Positions 50,608 to 59,166 of a stretch of 64,000 nucleotides of DNA are shown piece by piece. Location of the stretch: positions 1 to 64,000 of the forward strand of contig NZ_WBKT01000012.1 of NCBI RefSeq assembly GCF_008868175.1, written 5' to 3'. Below the pieces are notes generated by a model. It was not told where the DNA came from. It ran no database searches and saw only the letters and a list, made by a program, of their open reading frames with translations. Each line of letters starts with the position of its first letter. The first letter of the stretch is position 1. Origin of the DNA: Micromonospora sp. AMSO31t. GTDB lineage: Bacteria > Actinomycetota > Actinomycetes > Mycobacteriales > Micromonosporaceae. The translations under genes were made by a program, and so were the position numbers.

Positions 50608-50726
50608 TCGCACGTCCGGGCCAACTGGCGGGTGCCTCACCCGAACCGGGCGAGGTTGACCCCGTACCCCGGCGGGGACCCGTTCTCGAACGTCGGAGGC
50701 CGCGGATCGCGGGAGGAGTACGCCCG

Positions 50727-51095
50727 ATGGACACGACCACGAGATTTTTCGAGGACCTGGACCGGCGAGGGTTCGAACCGCTGCTGGTCAAGACCTCCGG
50801 AACCCTCCGGTTCGACCTGCACGAGGGACCGCAGACCACGCACTGGCTGCTGGAGATCGACCGGGGCAACCTCCGGGTCCGCCAGGAGGACCAGGAGGCC
50901 GACACCGTGATCGGCACCGAGCCGCGCCTCTTCGGTGAGCTGGTCAGCGGCGAGGAGAACACCATCGCGGCTCTGCTGCGGGGGGACATGACCGTCTCCG
51001 GCGACCTGCGCCTGGTGTTGCAGGTCGAGCGGATCTTTCCCGGTCCGCCGGAGTCACGGGGGCCACACCACGCGTTCCAGAGGAGGGCTGCCTGA
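50727..51095 (+). CDS. SCP2-like sterol-carrier domain protein
   Basis: 122 residues, ATG with GGGAGGAG 8 nt upstream. The SCP2 pattern is readable: FFEDLDRRGFEPLLVKTSGTLRFDLHEG, then WLLEIDRGNLRV, TVIGTEPRLFGELVSGEENTIAALLRGDMTVSGDLRLVLQVERIFPGP. SCP2 domains bind lipids or other hydrophobic molecules. It overlaps the start of the debranching-type enzyme gene by one base, so the two are tightly coupled, an unexpected pairing for a lipid-binding module. Confidence 0.85.
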   Translation: MDTTTRFFEDLDRRGFEPLLVKTSGTLRFDLHEGPQTTHWLLEIDRGNLRVRQEDQEADTVIGTEPRLFGELVSGEENTIAALLRGDMTVSGDLRLVLQVERIFPGPPESRGPHHAFQRRAA

Positions 51096-53158
51096 TGGCC
51101 GCGAGCAACACCATCCGGATCCTGGACGGCAACACGTTCGTGGTCTCCGAGGACACCGGTGACATCGAGGCCACGCCCAGCGAGCCGACCGGCCTCTTCT
51201 CGCTCGACATGAGGTTCCTGTCGAAATGGGTGCTGACCGTCAACGGTGAACGCCTGAACGCCCTCTCCTACGACGACCTCCAGTACTACGAGGCCCGGTT
51301 CTTCCTGGTGCCGGGGATGGCCACGCACTACATCGACGCCAAGCTGTCGATCATCCGGGAGCGGGCGGTGGGCGGCAGCTTCCGGGAGTCGCTGACCATC
51401 CTCAACCACGACGAGAAGGCCGTGGACCTGGAGATCCGGATGGACGCCGGCGCCGACTTCGCCGACCTGTTCCAGGTCAAGGACGAGGTCCTGAACAAGA
51501 AGGGCGAGACGTACGCCGAGGCCGAGGCGGACAAGCTCCGGCTCGGCTACCGGCGCGGCAACTTCCGGCGCGAGACGGTCATCTCCGCCTCCCGCCCGGC
51601 CCGCTACGACCGCAACGGCTTCGCCTGGACCCTCCACCTCGAACCGAACGAGCAGTGGGAGACCTCCATCGACGTGCAGACCCACGCCGTCGGGCCGGGC
51701 GGCCGGGACCTGCGGATGGGGCTGCGGGCGCACGGCACCGAGCGGCTGGCCCTCCAGCACGACCTCGAGCAGTGGATCGCCAAGGCGCCGAAGGTGAACA
51801 GCGAGCACGGCCGGGTGGCCTCGACGTACCGGCGCAGCCTCATCGACCTGGCCGCGCTGCGGTTCTCGCCGCTCTCGCTCGGCGGGCAGACCCTGCCGGC
51901 CGCCGGCCTGCCCTGGTTCATGACCATGTTCGGCCGGGACAGCATCCTCACCTGCCTGCAGGTGCTGCCGTTCGCGCCGGAGATGTCGAAGACCACACTG
52001 CGCATCCTGGCGGCGTTGCAGGGCACCCGGTTCGACGACTTCCGCGACGAGGACCCGGGGCGGATCCTGCACGAGATGCGCTACGGCGAGACCGCCGCCT
52101 TCGAGGAGCAGCCGCACTCGCCGTACTACGGCTCGGTGGACGCGACGCCGCTGTTCATCGTGCTGCTCGACGAGTACGAGAAGTGGAGCGGCGACGTCGC
52201 GCTGGTCAAGGAGCTGGAACGGGAGTGCCGGGCCGCGCTGAAGTGGATCGACGACTACGCCGACCTGGTCGGCAACGGCTACATCTGGTACGAGCGGCGC
52301 AACAGCGACACCGGCCTGGAGAACCAGTGCTGGAAGGACTCGTGGGACTCCCTCTCGTACTCCGACGGCACGCTGCCGCCGTTCCCCCGGGCCACCTGCG
52401 AGGTGCAGGGGTACGCGTACGACGCGAAGACGCGGGCCGCGCGCATGGCCCGGGAGTTCTGGGACGACCCGGCGTACGCCGACCAGCTGGAACGCGAGGC
52501 CGCGGAGCTGAAGGAGCGGTTCAACCGGGACTGGTGGGTCGCCGACGGCGGCTTCTACGCCCTGGGGCTGGACCCGAACGGCCGGCAGTGCGACGTGCTC
52601 AGCTCCAACATCGGCCACCTGCTGTGGAGCGGCATCGTGCGGGAGGACCGGGCCGCGCAGATCGCCGCGCACCTGGTCGGCCCGCGGCTCTTCTCCGGCT
52701 GGGGGGTGCGCACGCTGGCCGAGGGCGAGGTGCGCTACAACCCGATCGGCTACCACAACGGCACGATCTGGCCGTTCGACAACTCGTTCGTCGCCTGGGG
52801 CCTACGCCGGTACGGCTTCGCCGAGGAGGCCGCGACCATCGCCAGCGGCATCCTGGACGCGGCGCGGTACTTCGACGGGCGGCTGCCGGAGGCGTTCGGC
52901 GGCTACCCGCGGGAGCTCACGAAGTTCCCGGTGGAGTATCCGACGGCGTGCAGCCCGCAGGCCTGGTCGACCGGCGCGCCGCTGCTGCTGATCCGGACCA
53001 TGCTGGGGCTGGAGCCGCACGAGGGGCACCTCGCGGTGGACCCGCAGCTGCCGGTCGGCATGGGGCGGATCGAGGTGCTGGACATCCCGGGCCGGTGGGG
53101 CCGGGTGGACGCCTTCGCCCGGGGCCGGCTGGATCTGGAGCACCAGGCCGGCTCCTGA
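51095..53158 (+). CDS. Glycogen-debranching-type amylo-alpha-1,6-glucosidase
   Basis: 687 residues. The N-terminal beta-sandwich (GDE N-terminal bis-type domain, residues ~1-230: LDGNTFVVSEDTGDIEATPSEPTGLFSLDMRFLS) is followed by an (alpha/alpha)6 catalytic barrel (GH133-like, ~240-680) with LPWFMTMFGRDSILTCLQVLPF, LENQCWKDSWDS, GVRTLAEGEVRYNPIGYHNGTIWPFDNS and a final PACSPQAWS-type block. It is predicted to hydrolyse alpha-1,6 branch glucose or a related alpha-glucoside in the cytoplasm. The short N-terminal domain and the SCP2-coupled setting resemble proteins found near stress and trehalose genes, not classical GlgX. A 15-bp hairpin follows. Confidence 0.9.
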   Translation: MAASNTIRILDGNTFVVSEDTGDIEATPSEPTGLFSLDMRFLSKWVLTVNGERLNALSYDDLQYYEARFFLVPGMATHYIDAKLSIIRERAVGGSFRESLTILNHDEKAVDLEIRMDAGADFADLFQVKDEVLNKKGETYAEAEADKLRLGYRRGNFRRETVISASRPARYDRNGFAWTLHLEPNEQWETSIDVQTHAVGPGGRDLRMGLRAHGTERLALQHDLEQWIAKAPKVNSEHGRVASTYRRSLIDLAALRFSPLSLGGQTLPAAGLPWFMTMFGRDSILTCLQVLPFAPEMSKTTLRILAALQGTRFDDFRDEDPGRILHEMRYGETAAFEEQPHSPYYGSVDATPLFIVLLDEYEKWSGDVALVKELERECRAALKWIDDYADLVGNGYIWYERRNSDTGLENQCWKDSWDSLSYSDGTLPPFPRATCEVQGYAYDAKTRAARMAREFWDDPAYADQLEREAAELKERFNRDWWVADGGFYALGLDPNGRQCDVLSSNIGHLLWSGIVREDRAAQIAAHLVGPRLFSGWGVRTLAEGEVRYNPIGYHNGTIWPFDNSFVAWGLRRYGFAEEAATIASGILDAARYFDGRLPEAFGGYPRELTKFPVEYPTACSPQAWSTGAPLLLIRTMLGLEPHEGHLAVDPQLPVGMGRIEVLDIPGRWGRVDAFARGRLDLEHQAGS

Positions 53159-53171
53159 CCCGCAGGAACCT

Positions 53172-53203
53172 GCGCGCCGCCGGCCGCCCGGCCGGCGGCG
53201 CGC
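53172..53203. terminator. Bidirectional hairpin terminator
   Basis: 15-bp perfect arms (53172-53186 and 53189-53203) lie between the convergent debranching-type and VOC genes. Confidence 0.7.
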
Positions 53204-53212
53204 CGTCGGGGC

Positions 53213-53605
53213 TCAGTGCCCGGGCAGCAGCGAGTCGCCGTGCGCCTCGCTGCGGGGGAGCAGGCAGAACTCGTTGCCCTCGGGATCGGCCAGCACGGTC
53301 CACCGGGGCAGCTCGCGGACGACCGTCGCGCCCGCCTCCAGCACGGCGGCCCGCTCCTCCGCGTCGCCGACCAGGTCCAGGTGGATCCGCCCGGCGCCCG
53401 GCAGGTCGTCGACGGGGCTGATCCACACGTCGGGCCGGCGGCCGGCGGGGTCGCGCAGCAGCACCGACTCGTCCGGCTCCAGCGACCGGTCGGCGAGCTT
53501 CGCCCGGTCCTCCTCGACCACGGGCAGCCCGGTCACCGTGCTCCAGAACGGGGCGAGCAGGTAGGGGTCGCGGCAGTGGATGACGATCGCGGTGAGGTCG
53601 GGCAT
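53213..53605 (-). CDS. VOC superfamily (glyoxalase/bleomycin-resistance-like) protein
   Basis: 130 residues from ATG 53605; a GTG three codons upstream is possible. It carries two beta-alpha-beta-beta-beta modules (LTAIVIHCRDPYLLAPFWSTVTGLPV, then IHLDLVGDAEERAAVLEAGATVV) and the common ending WTVLADPEGNEFCLLPR. VOC proteins include metal-dependent dioxygenases, glyoxalases and antibiotic-binding proteins; the substrate is not readable. It shares the DPEGNEFC motif with the two-domain VOC protein at 62524. The TACGGT box 7 nt before the start suggests a leaderless mRNA. Confidence 0.9.
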   Translation of the reverse strand: MPDLTAIVIHCRDPYLLAPFWSTVTGLPVVEEDRAKLADRSLEPDESVLLRDPAGRRPDVWISPVDDLPGAGRIHLDLVGDAEERAAVLEAGATVVRELPRWTVLADPEGNEFCLLPRSEAHGDSLLPGH

Positions 53606-53612
53606 GCCCTGC

Positions 53613-53618
53613 ACCGTA
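53613..53618 (-). promoter_or_regulatory. -10 box for leaderless VOC gene
   Basis: On the minus strand TACGGT ends 7 nt before the ATG at 53605. It lies a few bases before the 3' end of the adjoining hydrolase gene (53625) on the same strand. Confidence 0.5.
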
Positions 53619-53624
53619 GTCGGC

Positions 53625-54272
53625 TCAGGCCGGCGGGAGGACGTTGTCCAGGAACGTGGCGGTCACCGCCCGGATGTCCGGACGGGCCAGGTCCAGCGCG
53701 TGCCCGCCGTGGGTGAGCCAGAGGTGCGTAGGGTGGCCGGCGGCGAGCAGCCGGCCGGCCAGCCCGACCGACTGGGCGGCCGGCACCGCGGCGTCGTCGC
53801 GGCCCTGCACCAGCAGCACCGGCACGCCGGAACCCAGGTGGCTGGCCACGGTGGCGTCGACGGTCGCCGGGTCGCCCTCGGCGGGTGGGTGGCCGAGCAG
53901 GTCCGCCCACGGGTCGTCGTGCCGGCGCAGCCGCCGCCACTCCGCGTCCAGCGGGTCGACCGGCGCCCAGTAGGCGAGGACGCCCCGGACGTCGCCCGGC
54001 CGGTCCACCCCGCGCAGGCCCAGGTGCAGGGCCAGCATGGCCCCGGCCGAGTCGCCCCCGACCAGCAGCGGCAGCCCGCCCGCCGTGGCGCGGGCGGCCC
54101 GCGCGGCGGCGCGGACGTCGTCGAGCTGGGCCGGCCAGCGGGCCTCGGCCGAGAAGCGGTAGGTCGCAGGTACCACCCGCAGCCCGAGCGGGGCGAGCGC
54201 GGCCCCGTCCTCGTCGGAGCGGGCCCGCCACCCGCCGCCGTGGATCCAGAGCACTACGGCGCGATCGGTCAT
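53625..54272 (-). CDS. Alpha/beta hydrolase (esterase/lipase HSL-like)
   Basis: 215 residues. The oxyanion-hole motif HGGGW is at residues ~11-15, the nucleophile elbow is GGDSAGAM, and the later acid and His are in GRDDAAVP and THGGHALD. This is a small hormone-sensitive-lipase-like esterase fold, cytoplasmic. The start is ATG. It sits 19 bp upstream of the VOC gene on the same strand, but the VOC -10 box indicates at least partly independent transcription. Substrate unknown. Confidence 0.88.
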   Translation of the reverse strand: MTDRAVVLWIHGGGWRARSDEDGAALAPLGLRVVPATYRFSAEARWPAQLDDVRAAARAARATAGGLPLLVGGDSAGAMLALHLGLRGVDRPGDVRGVLAYWAPVDPLDAEWRRLRRHDDPWADLLGHPPAEGDPATVDATVASHLGSGVPVLLVQGRDDAAVPAAQSVGLAGRLLAAGHPTHLWLTHGGHALDLARPDIRAVTATFLDNVLPPA

Positions 54273-54371
54273 CCGGCCATGCTGGCCGCTGTGCCCCGGT
54301 CACCACGACCCGCTCTGCCAACGGCAGAGCGGGGCGACTTTCGCCCCTACGGTCGCGTAACCTACCCGGGG

Positions 54372-54377
54372 TAAAGT
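54372..54377 (+). promoter_or_regulatory. -10 box for leaderless acyltransferase gene
   Basis: TAAAGT ends 6 nt before the ATG at 54384. Confidence 0.6.
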
Positions 54378-54383
54378 TGGCGG

Positions 54384-55130
54384 ATGTCGGAACTCGTGTA
54401 CCCGCCCGTGATCCTCGCCGCCAAGACGATGTTCCGCGCTCTCGACCTGCGCCTGCGCGTCGAGGGCAGCCACCACGTGCCGCGCACCGGCGGGGCGGTG
54501 CTGGCCTCGAACCACGTCAGCTACCTCGACTTCATCTTCTGCGGGTACGGCGCCCGGGACTCCGGCCGGCTGGTCCGGTTCATGGCCAAGGACTCCGTCT
54601 TCCGGCACAAGGTCTCCGGCCCGCTGATGCGCGGCATGAAGCACATCCCGGTCAACCGGGCCGCGGGCGCCGGCTCGTACGCCTCGGCGGTGAGCGCGCT
54701 GCGCCGCGGCGAGGTCGTCGGCGTGTTCCCCGAGGCGACGATCAGCCGCTCCTTCATGGTCAAGGACCTCAAGAACGGCGCGGCCCGGATGGCGCAGGAA
54801 GCCGCCGTGCCGCTGCTGCCGGTCGCGCTCTGGGGCACCCAGCGGCTGTGGACCAAGGGCAGGCCGCGCACCCTCACCCGCCGGCACACGCCGATCACCA
54901 TCCTCGTGGGCGAGCCGATCGACCCGGCCGCCCACCCGGACGGCAACGCCCTGACCGCCGAGCTGCGCACCCGGCTCACCGCGCTGGTCGACCAGGCCCA
55001 GCGCGAATATCCGGACCAGCCCGCCGGCCCGGACGCCTGGTGGCAGCCGGCCCACCTGGGCGGCACCGCGCCCACCCCGGAGCAGGCCGCCGAGCTGGAC
55101 CGCCCGGGTCGCCGCACCCCGACCTCCTGA
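54384..55130 (+). CDS. 1-acyl-glycerol-3-phosphate acyltransferase (PlsC-like)
   Basis: 248 residues. Acyltransferase block I is NHVSYLD (the HX4D catalytic motif). Block III has VFPEATIS in place of the typical FPEGTRS, a substitution common in actinomycete members. Further blocks are KHIPVNR and the hydrophobic VPLLPVALWG. It transfers an acyl chain to a lysophospholipid-type acceptor at the cytoplasmic membrane face. The C-terminal ~30 residues are Pro/Ala-rich. The mRNA is predicted to be leaderless. Whether it is the main PlsC or a paralogue cannot be told. Confidence 0.92.
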   Translation: MSELVYPPVILAAKTMFRALDLRLRVEGSHHVPRTGGAVLASNHVSYLDFIFCGYGARDSGRLVRFMAKDSVFRHKVSGPLMRGMKHIPVNRAAGAGSYASAVSALRRGEVVGVFPEATISRSFMVKDLKNGAARMAQEAAVPLLPVALWGTQRLWTKGRPRTLTRRHTPITILVGEPIDPAAHPDGNALTAELRTRLTALVDQAQREYPDQPAGPDAWWQPAHLGGTAPTPEQAAELDRPGRRTPTS

Positions 55131-55144
55131 CCGGTTCGTTGACG

Positions 55145-55172
55145 GCGCCCGCCGGCCAGGCCGGCCGGGCGC
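55145..55172. terminator. Hairpin between convergent genes
   Basis: A 7-bp outer stem (55145-55151 with 55166-55172) continues inward as CCGGCC pairing after a bulge. It lies between the acyltransferase and the minus-strand unknown gene. Confidence 0.6.
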
Positions 55173-55175
55173 GGG

Positions 55176-55919
55176 TCAGCAGGCGGAACCGGGGCGGTCC
55201 CGGGCCGGCACGTCCTGGCGGGGCCAGGCCAGCGGCTCCGCCACCGCCGGGCGGTAGTAGTCGTCCCGGGACAGGAACTCGACCGGCAGCGAACCCGGCA
55301 GGGTCACCGCACCCCGGGTCGGGCCGGGCGTCGGGCTCATCCGGACCGCCAGCGTGTCCCGCTCCGGCGGGGAGAGGTCGACCAGTTCGGGGCGGGCCAG
55401 CCGGAACGCGGCCACCGAGCGGCGTACCTGCCCGGCCAGCGCGGCGACCAGGTCGACCGGGCCGGCGAGCGCCAGCGCCGGCTGCCGGATGGTGCGCAGC
55501 GCGTCGCAGACCACCCGCAGCTCGCCGGTGCCGTCAGGGCTCTCGGCCAGCTCCAGCCGGGACGGCCACTGCCACCGGATCTGGCCGCTGACCAGGCGGG
55601 ACAGCCGGACCGGGCGCCGGTGCCGGGCGTCCGTCCGGCCGTCCCGCCCGGAAACCAGGGACAGCTCGGAGCCGGTGCAGACGTACGCCAGCCGCCGGTC
55701 GGTCACGGTGACCGCCGCCGGGGTGGGCAGCGCCCAGGACCGGAGGTCGTCGGTGGGGCCGAGCAGGTGACCGGCCACCAGCAGCCGGTGCTGCCCGAGC
55801 AGTCGTTCGCCCGGCTCCGGGAGCAGCGCGTAGCGGCGGTCGAGCAGGGGACGGGTGGGGTCGTCATCCGCGTCGAAGCGGTGGGGCCCGATGAAGAAGG
55901 GTGCGGCGTCCTCCTGCAC
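55176..55919 (-). CDS. Hypothetical protein of unknown fold
   Basis: 247 residues from GTG 55919, chosen because GGGAGG lies 8 nt upstream; the GTG two codons earlier is too close and the longer frame overlaps the response-regulator gene. The sequence is rich in beta-type strands (PAAVTVTDRRLAYVCTGSELSLVSGRD) and then helices (LVAALAGQVRRSVAAFRLARPELVDL). There is no signal peptide, membrane segment or catalytic motif that I recognise. The middle part looks like a pleckstrin-like or GRAM-like barrel. It is located just downstream of the three-gene sensor system on the same strand and could be a target or partner. Confidence 0.6.
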   Translation of the reverse strand: MQEDAAPFFIGPHRFDADDDPTRPLLDRRYALLPEPGERLLGQHRLLVAGHLLGPTDDLRSWALPTPAAVTVTDRRLAYVCTGSELSLVSGRDGRTDARHRRPVRLSRLVSGQIRWQWPSRLELAESPDGTGELRVVCDALRTIRQPALALAGPVDLVAALAGQVRRSVAAFRLARPELVDLSPPERDTLAVRMSPTPGPTRGAVTLPGSLPVEFLSRDDYYRPAVAEPLAWPRQDVPARDRPGSAC

Positions 55920-55992
55920 GGTCACGACCTCCCGGTGGCGGTTGGCGATACGTCGAGCCTGGCCCACCCCGGGGCGGCTGTCATGACACCCG

Positions 55993-56709
55993 TTAGGGGG
56001 TCGGCCGGTCGGCGGACGCCTGTGACCGGTAGATGCCGATATCTTCCGGCCGGACGAGTCCGTCCTCAATCGCCCGGGCGAGCAGCGCCGCCTTGGTGGC
56101 GGCCGGCCGCCCCGCCCGGGTGTACTTGATCCGCGCCCGGTCCACGTACTGCTTCACGGTGTGCTCGCTGATCCGCATCCGGCGCGCCACCGACGCCTTC
56201 GACATCGACTGGAACCACAGCAGCAGGGCCTCGCGCTCCTTGTCCGACAGGGCCGGCCGGTCCGGGCGCGGATCGCCCACGATCGCCCCGGCCAGCGCCG
56301 GCGGCACGTACGGCCGGTCGCTCGCCGCGGCGAGGACGGTGGCCACGCAGTGCTCCCGGCCCTCGTGCTTGGCCAGGAAGGCCACCGCGCCGGCGTCCAG
56401 CGCGGCCAGCATCGTCTCCGGGTCGGTGTGCTCGGAGTAGACCACCACCCGGCGGCCCGTGGCGCTCAGCTCGGCGAGCTTGTCGAGCACCATCCGCCCG
56501 TGCAGCCGCAGGTCGAGCAGGACCACCTCGGCCTCCGGGGCGGCCCGCAGCACCACGTCCGGGTCGTCCCCGGTGGCCAGCACGCGCAGCCGCGGCTCGC
56601 CGGCCAGCCAGGCCCGTACCCCGTCGATCACGACCGGATGGTCGTCCACGATCGCCACGCCCACCGGCGGCCCGCCGGTCACGTCCTCCGCCACCGGGTC
56701 TGCGTCCAT
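55993..56709 (-). CDS. NarL/LuxR-type response regulator
   Basis: 238 residues, ATG with GGGGAG upstream. The receiver domain has the acidic pair DD (22-23), phospho-acceptor Asp66 in VVLLDLRLHG, and the conserved Lys in AFLAKHEG. The LuxR helix-turn-helix is LSDKEREALLLWFQSMSKASVARRMRISEHTVKQYVDRARIKYTRAGRPAATKAALLARAIEDG. It overlaps the preceding gene by 31 bp. It is the DNA-binding output of the sensor system encoded from 59046 downward. Confidence 0.95.
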   Translation of the reverse strand: MDADPVAEDVTGGPPVGVAIVDDHPVVIDGVRAWLAGEPRLRVLATGDDPDVVLRAAPEAEVVLLDLRLHGRMVLDKLAELSATGRRVVVYSEHTDPETMLAALDAGAVAFLAKHEGREHCVATVLAAASDRPYVPPALAGAIVGDPRPDRPALSDKEREALLLWFQSMSKASVARRMRISEHTVKQYVDRARIKYTRAGRPAATKAALLARAIEDGLVRPEDIGIYRSQASADRPTP

Positions 56710-57881
56710 CTGATCTCCCCGTCCCGCTCGTGCAGGTGTTCCACCGGCCCGTCCCCGTCCCCGCCCGGCGGGCCGGTCGCGTCCGGCCCGTCGTGGTCCG
56801 GGGTGACGAGGCTGACCACCACCTCGTCCGGGCCGGCCACCACGGTCAGCCGGGCCCAGCCCCGGGCGCCGGCGAGGGCCGCCGTCGCCGGGTCGGCCAG
56901 CCGCCGGCGGACCTCGACCGGCAGCTCCGGCGGCGCCCCGACGGCGACCAGCTCGATCGGCAGGCCGTTCCGTTCCGCCAGGTCCGCGGCGGCGCGCAGT
57001 TCGTGCAGCAGCGGATCCGGCACATCGTCCGACTCGGCGATCAGCCGGCGCAGCCGGGCCGCCGCCAGCCCGGCGCGGCCCCGTACCGCCGGGTCGGCCG
57101 GGTCGGCGTCGCCGGCCGCGAGGGCGGCCAGCACCTCCTCGGCGGTGCCGCTGGCCAGCGCCAGGCGCGCCTGCCGGTCCCGCTGGGCCTGTTCCGCCGC
57201 GTCCCGCTCCGCCTCCACGGCCAGGGCCGCCGCGGCGGTCGAGGCCCGGTCCCGAGCCAGCGCCGCGATCGCCGCCGCCCCGGCGAAGACCGCCACCGGC
57301 AGCGACGAGATGCCGTAGACGTACATCGCGTAGCGGCTGAGGTCGGCCGGGGCGGTCGCGTCGTGCAGGACCACCGCGGCCAGGGCGATCGCCGCGTGCG
57401 CGCCGAGCAGCGCGAGCAGCCAGCCCACCGGCCGCCGCCACAGCACCAGCAGGAAGAACCACGCCAGCCCGCCCCACACCCAGTTGCCCGCGGTGAAGAG
57501 CTGCCGCTCACCGGCCGCCGCGAAGACCACCCCGTCGACGAGCAGCAGCGCCACCGCCAGCAGCCGGGCCGGCGGCAGCCCGCCGCGCAGCAGGCGTACG
57601 CCGGCCGCGACGCCGACCGCCGCGGTCACCAGCCAGCCCGCGGCGACCACCGGCGGGGCGGCCAGCCGGGACCACGAGTTGAGCAGCGCCGGCAACCCGA
57701 TCGCCAGGTGCCAGGCCAGCGCGATGACCACCGCCGCGATCCGGGCGCCCCGGTCCGAGGCGTCGCCCACCGCGTGCGCCGCGGTCGCTGCCGCCCCCGG
57801 GCCGGCGTGCTCCGGCGCCCGCTGCCGCACGATCGTCGGACCCGCCGTGCCGGTCCCGACCGCCCCCACCTCAGTGGACAC
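56679..57881 (-). CDS. Degenerate sensor kinase-like membrane protein
   Basis: 400 residues from a GTG at 57881. It has six predicted transmembrane helices (~residues 48-215), then a helical segment where a histidine kinase would have its dimerisation helix, but no acceptor His is visible (RQARLALASGTAEEVLAAL). The final ~130 residues align by order with an ATPase domain but lack the N box and DxGxG motif. The protein therefore probably cannot phosphorylate. It overlaps the kinase gene above it by 11 bp and the regulator gene below it by 31 bp, so a regulatory partner role is the best guess. It could also be an ordinary kinase I have failed to recognise. Confidence 0.75.
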   Translation of the reverse strand: MSTEVGAVGTGTAGPTIVRQRAPEHAGPGAAATAAHAVGDASDRGARIAAVVIALAWHLAIGLPALLNSWSRLAAPPVVAAGWLVTAAVGVAAGVRLLRGGLPPARLLAVALLLVDGVVFAAAGERQLFTAGNWVWGGLAWFFLLVLWRRPVGWLLALLGAHAAIALAAVVLHDATAPADLSRYAMYVYGISSLPVAVFAGAAAIAALARDRASTAAAALAVEAERDAAEQAQRDRQARLALASGTAEEVLAALAAGDADPADPAVRGRAGLAAARLRRLIAESDDVPDPLLHELRAAADLAERNGLPIELVAVGAPPELPVEVRRRLADPATAALAGARGWARLTVVAGPDEVVVSLVTPDHDGPDATGPPGGDGDGPVEHLHERDGEIRWTQTRWRRT

Positions 57882-59046
57882 CGGACCACTCCAGCCGGAT
57901 GCGGGTGCCGGCGCCAGGGGCGGAGGTCACGACCGCGCGGCCGCCCACCGAGATCATCCGGCCGTGGATCGACTCGCGCAGCCCGTACCGGTGGGCCGGG
58001 ACGGTGGCCGGGTCGAAGCCGGGGCCGTCGTCGGCCACCTCGACCACGACGGCCTCCGCGTCCTCGGTCAGGCGCACCGTGGCGGCGGCGCCCGGCGCGT
58101 GCCGGACCACGTTGGCCAGCGCGGCGGCGGCGCTGTCCGCGAGCGCCGCGGCGACCGTCGCGGGCACCCGGCACGGCGCGAGCGTCGCGTCCACGGTCAG
58201 CTCGGGCAGCCGCGCCAGGACCGTCCGCAGGCGCTCGTCGAGGGCCACCGCGCCGCCCGGCGTCGCGCGCGCGTCGGCCAGGGCCGTGAGGCTACGCAGG
58301 TCGGCCGCGCACCGCTCGCGCAGCGCTCCGGACGGGCCGGGCACCGCGCCGAGCCCGACCATGGTCAACGTGGCGAGGACGGTGTCGTGCAGGTCCCGGT
58401 TCTGCCGCCGCTCGGCCTCCCGGGCGGCCCGCCCCACCACGGCGTCCCGCGAGAGCCGCTGGTATTCCGCGAAGGCCGCGTCGGCGCGCCCGATCCGGCG
58501 GCGCATCACCGCGGTCATCACCGCCGTGCAGCCGGTCTGGACCAGCAGCGTCCCGGCGTGCGCGCGCGCCTCGACCGGGTTGCCGGCGAGGGAGGCGCCG
58601 GTCGCGTAGCCGGCGGTGACCAGCAGCCCGGCCGGAACCGACCAGCGGGCCGGGGCGGTGGCCTGCGCGTTGATCACGGTCGTGCTGGCCAGCACCGCCA
58701 TCCAGCTCCCCTCGCCGGGCAGCACCTCCGGCGCGACCAGCCAGGGAATCGCCAGCCCGGCCGCGGTGGTCAGCGCCACGTCGCCGGCCACCAGGGGGCC
58801 GGTGAACCCGTACCGGAGCGCGCGGACGGCGTACCAGACGGACCAGGCGGTGAGCGCGACGATCGCCGGGACCAGCAGGGAAACCCGGACCGGCGGGGTG
58901 CGCACGGGCAGCGCGACCACCGCGGCGACCAGCCCGCAGGTGAGCCGGAGAAGCGCCGGCAGGGTCGTGAAGATCAGGGTGAACGCGCCGCCCGCCGGCC
59001 GGTCCAGCGGGGACGGCGGCAGGGTCGTGGCGGCTACGACCGGCAT
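57871..59046 (-). CDS. NarL-type sensor histidine kinase
   Basis: 391 residues from ATG 59046. It has six hydrophobic segments (~residues 25-180), then the HisKA_3 box RDLHDTVLATLTMVG with acceptor His220, an N-box-like region (SAAAALANVVRHA, residues ~300-315), and the ATP lid DDGPGFDPATVPAHRYGLRESI with GxGxxG-like GAGTRIRLEW at the end. It belongs to the NarL/LuxR-linked kinase family that pairs with response regulators such as the one at 55993. GGAAGG lies ~13 nt before the start; a GTG at 59121 is in frame but unlikely. It is first of three overlapping genes. Confidence 0.92.
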   Translation of the reverse strand: MPVVAATTLPPSPLDRPAGGAFTLIFTTLPALLRLTCGLVAAVVALPVRTPPVRVSLLVPAIVALTAWSVWYAVRALRYGFTGPLVAGDVALTTAAGLAIPWLVAPEVLPGEGSWMAVLASTTVINAQATAPARWSVPAGLLVTAGYATGASLAGNPVEARAHAGTLLVQTGCTAVMTAVMRRRIGRADAAFAEYQRLSRDAVVGRAAREAERRQNRDLHDTVLATLTMVGLGAVPGPSGALRERCAADLRSLTALADARATPGGAVALDERLRTVLARLPELTVDATLAPCRVPATVAAALADSAAAALANVVRHAPGAAATVRLTEDAEAVVVEVADDGPGFDPATVPAHRYGLRESIHGRMISVGGRAVVTSAPGAGTRIRLEWSGVH

Positions 59047-59166
59047 CGGGGGAGGTGTCCTTCCGGCAGCGACCCGGTCGGGTCCGCACGGTAGATCGAC
59101 GCCGGAGAATAACACGTGCACGCGGGGCTGGTCACCCTCGGTGCGCGGCGCGTCGCTGTGCAGATG

